Source: Muribaculaceae bacterium (GTDB lineage: Bacteria; Bacteroidota; Bacteroidia; Bacteroidales; Muribaculaceae). Taken from it: a stretch of DNA of 13,298 bases. The DNA lies in contig VSPG01000051.1 of assembly GCA_009775265.1 (NCBI GenBank), positions 1 through 13,298 on the forward strand, given 5' to 3'. The notes under the pieces were generated by a model that had not been told where the DNA came from, searched no databases, and saw nothing but the letters and a program-made list of their open reading frames with translations. This document shows positions 7,613 through 13,298 of the stretch, piece by piece; the stretch's first letter is position 1, and every line of letters starts with the position of its first letter. The position numbers were made by a program, and so were the translations under genes.

Positions 7613-9075
7613 TGAGAAAAACCGCAATCATGCTATGCTGCGTCTGCGCCGTCTGCGCAGGCGCAGCCACCCGCGACATCACACTCGGGGAAGCCATCGC
7701 TACGGCACGCGCCGGAAGCGTCGATGCCGCAGTGGCCCTCAACGAGCTGAAAACCGCCTATTGGGAATACCGCACATTCCGCGCCGACCTGCTGCCGGAA
7801 GTCAACTTCGAGGCCACGCTCCCGTCCTACCGAAAGAACTACAGCAGCTACCAGCTCGAGGACGGCACCTACACCTTCGTGCGCAACAACGTGCTGCAGA
7901 TGGCAGGCAACCTCTCCGTGCAGCAGAACATATGGCTGACCGGAGGCACGCTCTCGCTCACCACCTCTCTCGACTACCTCAAGCAACTCGACGGCGAACG
8001 TTTCAACCGTTTCATGTCGGTGCCGGTGGCGTTGACACTCAGCCAACCGATATTCGGCACCAACCACACAAAATGGAGACGACGCATAGAACCCGTGCGC
8101 TACGAGGAGGCCAAAGCGTCGTTCATGAGCGCCACGGAGCAGGTGGCCATGCGCGCCGTCGACTATTTCTTCGGCCTGCTGATGGCCAAGGAGAACCTCG
8201 CCACCGCACGGCAGAACCTCTCGAACTCCGAAAAACTGTACATGGTGGCCGTGGCCAAACGCGACATGGGGCAGATAAGCGAAAACGACCTGCTGCAGCT
8301 TCAACTGAACCTGCTCACGGCACGCTCCACGCTGACCGATGCCGAAAGCAACTACAAGGCCGGCATGTTCCAGCTCCGTTCGTTCCTCGGGCTCGACGAA
8401 GATGTAGACCTTGTGCCCATACTGCCGGAAAGCACACCGGGCGTCGACGTGGACTACGACGACGTGCTTGCAAAAGCACTCGAACGCAACGCCTTCGCGC
8501 GCAACATCCGGCGACGGCAGCTCGAAGCCGACTACGAGGTGGCAATGGCCAAAGGCGACATGCGCCAGATCACGCTTTTCGCCCAGGTGGGCTTCACGGG
8601 CACCTCCGAACGATTCAGCGGAGCCTACGACCCGCTTAAAGACAACCAGGTGGTGGAAATAGGCTTCAAAATCCCCCTGCTCGACTGGGGCAAACGGCGC
8701 GGACGCGTGAAAGTGGCCGAAAGCAACCGCGAAGTGGTGAGCAGCCGGCTGCGGCAGGAAGAAATAAACTTCCGGCAGGACATATTCATGCTCGTCGAGC
8801 GCTTCAACAACCAGCGGCAGCAGCTCGGCATAGCATCCGAAGCCGACACCATAGCACGCCGGCGCTATCACACCAACGTGGAGACATTCATGATAGGCAA
8901 AATCTCCACGCTCGACCTCAACGACTCACAGAGCCGCAAGGACGCCTCGCGCCAGGCCTATATCAACCAGCTGTTCCTGTACTGGTACTACTACTACCAG
9001 CTCCGTGGCCTCACGCTGTGGGACTACGCATCGGACAGCAGCATAGACTCCGACATAGAAGCCATCGTAAAATAA
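7612..9075 (+). CDS. TolC-family outer-membrane efflux protein
   Basis: Outer-membrane channel subunit, 487 aa, close to the usual TolC-family length. A signal peptide is evident (MRKTAIMLCCVCAVCAGAA, cleavage probably near residue 19). It has no acceptable lipobox, so it is not an evident lipoprotein. Two repeated outer-membrane-efflux halves follow. The first has ITLGEAIATA and a long helical region, with ARQNLSNSEKLYMVAVAKRDMGQISENDLLQLQ as its helix turn (quoted to locate it at about 199-231). The second ends in the aromatic stretch LFLYWYYYYQLRGLTLWDY near the C-terminus. It completes the export path started by the adaptor. The start overlaps the preceding stop (ATGATGA); ATG 7609 is an equally possible start, one codon earlier. 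Confidence 0.92.
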   Translation: MRKTAIMLCCVCAVCAGAATRDITLGEAIATARAGSVDAAVALNELKTAYWEYRTFRADLLPEVNFEATLPSYRKNYSSYQLEDGTYTFVRNNVLQMAGNLSVQQNIWLTGGTLSLTTSLDYLKQLDGERFNRFMSVPVALTLSQPIFGTNHTKWRRRIEPVRYEEAKASFMSATEQVAMRAVDYFFGLLMAKENLATARQNLSNSEKLYMVAVAKRDMGQISENDLLQLQLNLLTARSTLTDAESNYKAGMFQLRSFLGLDEDVDLVPILPESTPGVDVDYDDVLAKALERNAFARNIRRRQLEADYEVAMAKGDMRQITLFAQVGFTGTSERFSGAYDPLKDNQVVEIGFKIPLLDWGKRRGRVKVAESNREVVSSRLRQEEINFRQDIFMLVERFNNQRQQLGIASEADTIARRRYHTNVETFMIGKISTLDLNDSQSRKDASRQAYINQLFLYWYYYYQLRGLTLWDYASDSSIDSDIEAIVK

Positions 9076-9082
9076 GAAGGTG

Positions 9083-9116
9083 TTTGGAGGTTGTTTAATA
9101 TTTTTCGCTAAATTTG
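9083..9116 (+). promoter_or_regulatory. Housekeeping promoter of the regulator-kinase pair
   Basis: TAAATTTG at 9109-9116 matches the Bacteroides -7 consensus TAnnTTTG exactly. TTTG at 9083-9086 could be the -33 element, with a spacer of 22 bases (21 if TTGG is used), slightly longer than ideal. The box ends only four bases before ATG 9121, so RNA would start at or next to the start codon. This gives the regulatory genes basal expression independent of the sigma-54-like promoter. No terminator separates them from the TolC gene, so read-through is also expected. Confidence 0.55.
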
Positions 9117-9120
9117 TCGT

Positions 9121-10446
9121 ATGATACTTATTGCCGACGACGACAACGCCATACGCCTGTCCCTGTCGATGCTGCTCTGCAAAGCAGGCTACGAAGTGAA
9201 AGCTGTCGCCACTCCGTCCGATACCGTGGCGGCAGTGAGAGCCGCAGCTCCGCAGCTTGTGCTCCTCGACATGAACTTCAGCCATGCCACATCCGGCGAC
9301 GAAGGGCTTACGCTGCTGCGTCAGATAAAGGTTTTCCATCCTTCGGTGCCCGTCATCCTCATCACGGCATGGGGCAGCATCCCCCTTGCCGTGGAAGGGG
9401 TGCAGGCCGGCGCATTCGACTTCATCACCAAGCCCTGGGACAACCGCATGCTCCTCAACCGCGTGGCCACCGCGCTGGAACTGACCCGCAGCACAGCCCC
9501 CGGCGATTTCGACCGCTCGCGCATCATCGGCGAGAGCCCCGCACTGATGCGTGTGCTCGACAACATAAGCCGCGTGGCCGCCACCGACGCCCCGGTGCTC
9601 ATTATGGGCGAAAACGGCACCGGCAAGGAACTGATTGCAGAGACACTCCACGCCAACAGCCGCCGGCGAGCAGCGCCGTTCGTGAAAGTGAACCTCGGAG
9701 GCATCTCGCGCTCACTTTTCGAAAGCGAGATGTTCGGCCATCGCAAAGGAGCCTTCACAGGCGCCACGGCCGACCGCGAAGGGCGGTTCTCCCTCGCCGA
9801 CAAAGGCACCATATTTCTCGACGAAATAGGCGAACTCGACGTGAACTCCCAGGTGAAACTGCTCCGCGTGCTTCAGGAACACAGTTTCGAAATGCTCGGC
9901 GACAGCCGCACGCGAAACGTCGACATCCGTGTCGTGTGCGCCACAAACGCCAACCTCGCGGCCATGGTAGCCGAACGCACATTCCGCGAAGACCTCTTCT
10001 ACCGCATCAACCTCATCACCGTCACCCTCCCGCCGCTGCGCGAGCGCCGGGAAGACATCGCGCCGCTCGTCGAACACTTCACGAAACAATGGTGCGCGGC
10101 CAACCACGCCTCAAGGCGCACAGTGGCCCGCGACGCCATAGCCGCGCTCAAGCGCATGCCATTTCCGGGCAACATCCGAGAACTTAAAAACCTCGTGGAA
10201 CGCACCATCCTCATATCGCAGAACGACGTGCTGCACGCCGAGGATTTCGAAAACGCCGCCGCGCTCAGCCCCGCGCCGGCACCTGTGGCCGCCATGCCAT
10301 ACGGCAACCTCGAAGACATAGAACTGGCCGCCGTGAAAGACGCTTTAAAACGCAGCGGCGGCAATCTCTCGCAGGCGGCAGCCATACTCGGCATCACGCG
10401 GCAGTCGCTCTACAGGCGCATGGAAAAATACCACATCACTTCATGA
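9121..10446 (+). CDS. NtrC-family sigma-54-dependent response regulator
   Basis: Cytoplasmic transcription activator, 441 aa, with receiver, AAA+ and Fis-type DNA-binding domains. The receiver (about 1-120) has acidic residues D6-D8, phospho-acceptor D50 in LLDMN, T82 and K104. The AAA+ domain (about 135-360) has Walker A GENGTGKE (163-170), an intact GAFTGA loop (210-215) that contacts sigma-54, Walker B IFLDE (231-235) and the arginine-containing FREDLFYRIN segment. The C-terminal helix-turn-helix (about 395-438) reads NLSQAAAILGITRQSLYRRM. With these parts it should activate only sigma-54 promoters. The best target in the window is the one at 430-445. It forms a two-component pair with the kinase gene, with which it overlaps by ATGA. 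The preceding 45-base gap holds a housekeeping promoter, and translation is probably leaderless or nearly so. Confidence 0.95.
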   Translation: MILIADDDNAIRLSLSMLLCKAGYEVKAVATPSDTVAAVRAAAPQLVLLDMNFSHATSGDEGLTLLRQIKVFHPSVPVILITAWGSIPLAVEGVQAGAFDFITKPWDNRMLLNRVATALELTRSTAPGDFDRSRIIGESPALMRVLDNISRVAATDAPVLIMGENGTGKELIAETLHANSRRRAAPFVKVNLGGISRSLFESEMFGHRKGAFTGATADREGRFSLADKGTIFLDEIGELDVNSQVKLLRVLQEHSFEMLGDSRTRNVDIRVVCATNANLAAMVAERTFREDLFYRINLITVTLPPLRERREDIAPLVEHFTKQWCAANHASRRTVARDAIAALKRMPFPGNIRELKNLVERTILISQNDVLHAEDFENAAALSPAPAPVAAMPYGNLEDIELAAVKDALKRSGGNLSQAAAILGITRQSLYRRMEKYHITS

Positions 10447-11744
10447 ACAAACGCCGCGTCACACTCCTGCTCTTTGCCCTTCCGGCAATACTTATCGTGG
10501 CCGCCTCCGTATGGATTCTGAAGCTGTCAGGCGGAGAATCACGCACAGCCCTGTACACCGCCGAATGCATCCTGCTGCTCGCCATCCTGTGGCTGTCGGT
10601 CTACAGAGTGCGCATGGTAAAACCCATAAGCACACTCGCAGGAGGCATAAATCTGCTGCGGGAACAGGATTTCAGCAGCCGCCTGCGCCATGTCGGACAG
10701 CCCGAGGCCGACAGCATCGTCGACATGTTCAACGACATGATGGAAAGCCTCAAGCGCGAGCGCCTGCGCATACGCGAGCAGAACCACTTTCTCGACCTGC
10801 TCATAAAAGCATCGCCGATGGGCATAATAGTGCTCGACAGGGACGACCGCATATCCATGCTCAACAAAGCGGCCGCAGCCTTTCTGGACATAGACGCAAC
10901 AGACGCCGCAGGCCTCAGGCCAGCGGAAATCGCAGGCCCTCTTGCAGAAGCCGTGGCATCTATGCAGCACGACTGCACACGCACCCTGCGCCTGAACAAC
11001 TCGATGGTGTACCGCTGTTCGCGGCTCAGCTACATGGACCAGGGCTTCGCCCATCCGTTCATACTCATGGAAAAACTCACCGACGAGGTGATGCGCGCCG
11101 AGCGCACGGCCTACGAAAAAGTGATACGGATGATGGCCCACGAAGTCAACAATTCCATGGCCGGGGTGAACTCCATCCTCGACACCGCCGCGGAATGTGT
11201 AGCCGACAGCGACATATCCGACGCTCTCACAGCGTGCCGGCGCAGGTGCATGAGCATGAGCGGATTCATCACATCGTTCGCCGATGTGGTGAAGATTCCG
11301 GAAGCATCGCTCCGAAAGGCCGACCTTAACGAATTTACCTGCGGATGCATGCCCATGCTCGAAAGCATGTGCGCCATGCGCGGCATAACTCTTAAAGCCG
11401 AACTCGCCTCCGGAACAGCCGAGACTATGATAGATCCTGTGCTGCTGGAGCAGGTGGTGATAAATCTGGTGAAAAATTCGGCGGAGAGCATAGGCGCCGA
11501 CGGCCATATCACCCTGCGCGTCAGCTCCGGCCCCGCGCGCCTCATCGTGGAAGACAACGGCCCGGGCATCGACGCCGACACTCAAGCCAAGATATTTTCG
11601 CCGTTTTTCAGTTCAAAGGAATCGGGGCGCGGATTAGGGCTGCTGTTCGTGTGCGACGTGCTCAACAAGCACAAATGCTCATTCTCCCTGCGCACCGACC
11701 CCGACGGCATGACGCGCTTCACGGCCACATTCCCTAATCCATAA
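10443..11744 (+). CDS. Sensor histidine kinase, NtrB/NtrY-like
   Basis: Membrane histidine kinase, 433 aa, cognate to the regulator just upstream. Two membrane segments (about 6-26 and 37-54) are separated by only about ten residues, so there is almost no periplasmic sensor. A HAMP-like region (about 55-106) follows, then a PAS-like domain (about 112-210, SPMGIIVLDRDDRISMLNKA). The dimerisation/phospho-acceptor motif is HEVNNSMAG with H233. The catalytic domain has an N-box (N341, N345 in INLVKNSAES), DNGPGI (371-376) and GRGLGL (395-400). HEVNN places it with the NtrB/NtrY-like kinases that commonly partner NtrC-type regulators. The signal is probably sensed in the membrane or by the PAS domain. 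The 3' end overlaps the opposing DUF486 gene by 11 bases. Confidence 0.93.
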   Translation: MNKRRVTLLLFALPAILIVAASVWILKLSGGESRTALYTAECILLLAILWLSVYRVRMVKPISTLAGGINLLREQDFSSRLRHVGQPEADSIVDMFNDMMESLKRERLRIREQNHFLDLLIKASPMGIIVLDRDDRISMLNKAAAAFLDIDATDAAGLRPAEIAGPLAEAVASMQHDCTRTLRLNNSMVYRCSRLSYMDQGFAHPFILMEKLTDEVMRAERTAYEKVIRMMAHEVNNSMAGVNSILDTAAECVADSDISDALTACRRRCMSMSGFITSFADVVKIPEASLRKADLNEFTCGCMPMLESMCAMRGITLKAELASGTAETMIDPVLLEQVVINLVKNSAESIGADGHITLRVSSGPARLIVEDNGPGIDADTQAKIFSPFFSSKESGRGLGLLFVCDVLNKHKCSFSLRTDPDGMTRFTATFPNP

Positions 11745-12114
11745 ACACAAACCACACAGCGGCCAACAGGCATCCGAACGCCGCAAGATGGTTCCAGTGC
11801 AGGCTCTCGCCTTTGAACAGCACCACCGTGAACACGGCAAACACTATCAGCGCTATAGCCTCCTGAATCACCTTAAGCTGCGGCAGCGTGAACGCGCCCC
11901 CGTTGCCATGGAAGCCTATGCGGTTGGCCGGCACCATGAACATATACTCCATCAATGCTATGCCCCACGAAATCAGTATCACTGCAATCAGAGGCGTAGC
12001 CGAACTTATCACCTTCATCTGCTGCAACTTGAGATGGCCGTACCATGCAAAAGTCATGAAGATGTTGGAAACCACAAGAAGGAGTATTGTGAGCAGTGCG
12101 TTCATCTTTTCCAT
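11734..12114 (-). CDS. DUF486-family small membrane protein
   Basis: Four-helix inner-membrane protein of 126 aa matching the DUF486 family (related to small DMT-type transporters), whose function is not established. Membrane segments lie near 5-24, 36-56, 76-98 and 105-125. Family-typical stretches are SNIFMTFAWYGHLK near the N-terminus and EYMFMVPANRIG with LKVIQEAIAL in the middle. ATG 12114 is chosen; ATG 12105 (MNALLTILL) is just as plausible and fits the length of relatives I recall. A TTG at 12126 lies inside the predicted -7 box and is rejected. The gene is convergent with the kinase gene and overlaps it by 11 bases (11734-11744), so no terminator lies between them. It has its own promoter and no evident tie to the efflux system. 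Confidence 0.85.
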   Translation of the reverse strand: MEKMNALLTILLLVVSNIFMTFAWYGHLKLQQMKVISSATPLIAVILISWGIALMEYMFMVPANRIGFHGNGGAFTLPQLKVIQEAIALIVFAVFTVVLFKGESLHWNHLAAFGCLLAAVWFVFMD

Positions 12115-12123
12115 ATTTTGATG

Positions 12124-12131
12124 CAAAGTTA
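12124..12131 (-). promoter_or_regulatory. -7 box of the DUF486 gene promoter
   Basis: Minus-strand TAACTTTG (12131-12124) matches TAnnTTTG and lies nine bases before ATG 12114. No TTTG is found at the right distance upstream, so the -33 element is weak or absent. RNA would start near 12118, giving a leader of only a few bases. Confidence 0.45.
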
Positions 12132-12213
12132 CGGAATTTTTTTAACACCCTCTGCCCCGAAGGAAAAATAGACGTAGACACCCGGCAGCACCGCCTCGCC
12201 CGACACATTAGCG

Positions 12214-12969
12214 CTATCGGCGCATGAAATAACCGCGCTCGTCAGCGCTCATCCTTTCTATGGCATACCGCAGCGTAGTGCGGTGCATACGCCCCACATT
12301 GGCTTCAAGATAGCCGCGCAACGTGTCAATATCGCGCTTGCCCACCTCGCGCAGCATCCATCCCACAGCCTTGTGTATAAGATCGTGCGGGTGGCCGAGA
12401 AGTTTGTCCGATATGCGCAGCGTGTCGGCAAAACAGCCGGCTTTCACAAAGGCCATCGTAGTCACTATCGCTATGCGCTGCTCCCACAGGTTGTCGCTCC
12501 CGGCCAGAGCGTCGAGCACACCCCTCTCCGGCATGCCGCCGTCGGCACACGGCAGCGAAAGCCACGGCCCCAGCACCTTGTAGCACGAAAGGTCCACGAG
12601 GTCCCAGTTGTTGGCGCACCGCGCATGTGCGAGATAAAAACGGGCGATTTCACCGCGCCTCGCCGCCCGCGACACAGGCTGTTCGCCACGCCTCGGAGTG
12701 GCATCCTTCATTTCCTCCACGAGCAGCAGAAAGCCGGCGAGCCGGGCCTCGTGCCACGGACTGCGTAAAAGCGCCTCAATCTCGCCAAACGGCACATCAA
12801 GGCGACATTCCTTCACTATTCCGCGCGTCTGCGGCACCCGCAGGCCCAAAAACCGGTCACCCTCGCCGTACTCTCCCGGAGCAGTCTTGAAAAAACGGCC
12901 CAGCACCCGGCGCTGGGCTTCGTCTTCCATCGCACGCATCGTCTCCAATATATCAGCAGCTGTTGTCAT
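12214..12969 (-). CDS. DNA alkylation repair protein, AlkD-type HEAT-like glycosylase
   Basis: 251-aa all-helical protein of the AlkD family (PF08713), HEAT-like-repeat DNA glycosylases that remove positively charged alkylated bases such as N3- and N7-alkyl purines. The residues known to matter in Bacillus cereus AlkD have clear equivalents: W122 and D126 in NNWDLVD, R165 in LWEQRIAIV, and W204 in KAVGWMLREVG. The N-terminal RFFKTAPGEYGEGDRFLG region is also family-typical. The length is normal and there is no sign of damage. The start at 12969 is the only good ATG and sits directly after a strong promoter. It is transcribed separately from the efflux operon, and no functional link to it is evident. 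Confidence 0.92.
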   Translation of the reverse strand: MTTAADILETMRAMEDEAQRRVLGRFFKTAPGEYGEGDRFLGLRVPQTRGIVKECRLDVPFGEIEALLRSPWHEARLAGFLLLVEEMKDATPRRGEQPVSRAARRGEIARFYLAHARCANNWDLVDLSCYKVLGPWLSLPCADGGMPERGVLDALAGSDNLWEQRIAIVTTMAFVKAGCFADTLRISDKLLGHPHDLIHKAVGWMLREVGKRDIDTLRGYLEANVGRMHRTTLRYAIERMSADERGYFMRR

Positions 12970-12974
12970 AGCTG

Positions 12975-13007
12975 CAAATATACGAATAAGTCGAGTGCAA
13001 AACCAAA
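12975..13007 (-). promoter_or_regulatory. Promoter of the AlkD-type gene, Bacteroides -33/-7 type
   Basis: On the minus strand, TTTG (13007-13004) is followed after 21 bases by TATATTTG (12982-12975). Both elements match the Bacteroides consensus. The -7 box ends five bases before ATG 12969, predicting a leaderless or nearly leaderless message. Confidence 0.6.
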
Positions 13008-13190
13008 TTTATTTGAGTTCTGCCGAGCGAAAGTATATAGGACGCAGTCAATTATACGGAGAATTCGCGAGACTATGGCAAGAAATGGGGACTAAAGTAA
13101 TGTGTTGAGAGTTAGGAGAGATCGGCGTTGTTCGTCCGAAGGGTGCTTTCGGCGAAAATTCGGTTTTTGGAAGGGTTGGGAAATTGATAA
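13008..13190. other. Non-coding stretch upstream of the AlkD-type gene
   Basis: I see no convincing gene or RNA. Frames that run through it are short or are extensions of antisense frames over the AlkD-type gene. A small inverted repeat, CCGAA/TTCGG, lies near 13137-13153. Confidence 0.4.
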
Positions 13191-13221
13191 CAATGATTCG
13201 GTAAAAATTACCGAATCATTG
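13191..13221. repeat. Perfect 14-bp inverted repeat with 3-base loop
   Basis: Arms CAATGATTCGGTAA (13191-13204) and TTACCGAATCATTG (13208-13221) are separated by AAA. It could form a strong hairpin. On the minus strand it lies eight bases after a TAA (13231-13229) that closes a 22-codon frame open to the window edge, so it may be the terminator of a gene entering from the right. It lacks a long T-run on either strand, so an operator is an alternative. TTGATAA flanks it as a direct repeat. Confidence 0.55.
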
Positions 13222-13243
13222 ATAAATATTAATCACAATATTT

Positions 13244-13278
13244 TATCGGATATGATAATGCTGTCTCTCTATCCGATA
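13244..13278. repeat. 9-bp inverted repeat with 17-base spacer
   Basis: Arms TATCGGATA (13244-13252) and TATCCGATA (13270-13278) are perfect complements. It could be an operator for a dimeric regulator or a weak hairpin. GATATGA recurs at 13250-13256 and 13275-13281. No gene can be assigned to it because the window ends at 13298. Confidence 0.4.
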
Positions 13279-13298
13279 TGACTGGATGCTTCTTGATG

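Noticed and set aside
7612..7680. Lipoprotein signal in the TolC protein (several Cys in the signal peptide)
   Set aside because: No cysteine is preceded by a proper lipobox; Val or Leu stands where Gly, Ala or Ser is needed. An ordinary signal peptide is more likely.
12698..13108. Rightward 136-codon frame over the AlkD-type gene
   Set aside because: It is antisense to a well-supported gene, composition is arginine/serine/proline-rich, and it resembles no family.
1..13298. CRISPR arrays, tRNA or rRNA genes, insertion sequences
   Set aside because: I saw no regularly spaced repeats, no cloverleaf or CCA-ending pattern, and no transposase or terminal repeats around any gene. A covariance-model scan was not possible here.

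Overview
The window looks like the chromosome of a Bacteroidota bacterium, most likely order Bacteroidales and possibly Muribaculaceae; the family is a guess from overall character. Three things support this. Housekeeping-type promoters have the Bacteroides form (TTTG, about 20 bases, TAnnTTTG). Shine-Dalgarno sequences are mostly absent. The proteins, including an FtsX-type permease ending in EALRDE and a 126-aa DUF486 membrane protein, resemble Bacteroidales families. Coding DNA is GC-rich and both ends of the window are clearly AT-rich.

Layout. Positions 1-80 may hold the first codons of a leftward gene, with a good leftward promoter at 110-141. Positions 142-429 are a non-coding control region. 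It contains a perfect inverted repeat (367-388), an extra half-site (338-346), and then a candidate sigma-54 -24/-12 element (430-445). From 477 to 11744 runs a tightly packed rightward block of nine genes: a HlyD/MacA-type adaptor, FtsX-type permease A1, permease B1, a MacB/LolD-type ATPase, permease A2, permease B2, a TolC-type outer-membrane protein, a sigma-54-activating response regulator, and a sensor histidine kinase. Most junctions are ATGA or TGATG overlaps. Then come two leftward genes: a small DUF486 membrane protein whose 3' end overlaps the kinase gene by 11 bases, and an AlkD-type DNA alkylation repair protein. The last ~300 bases are AT-rich, with two inverted repeats and no gene I can support.

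How the genes fit together. The block reads as a complete, self-regulated tripartite ABC export or extrusion system. A single ATPase is flanked by two permease pairs, and the two pairs look like copies of each other: A1 resembles A2, and B1 resembles B2. This suggests two heterodimeric MacB-like transporters, or one larger assembly, sharing one ATPase, one adaptor and one TolC channel. The regulator has the GAFTGA loop needed to contact sigma-54 RNA polymerase. The only recognisable promoter in front of the operon is sigma-54-like, with palindromic sites about 70-120 bases upstream of the predicted transcription start. The simplest model is that the kinase, which has almost no extracytoplasmic domain, phosphorylates the regulator, which binds the repeats and switches on the exporter. 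The regulator-kinase pair also has its own housekeeping promoter for basal expression. The substrate cannot be read from the sequence.
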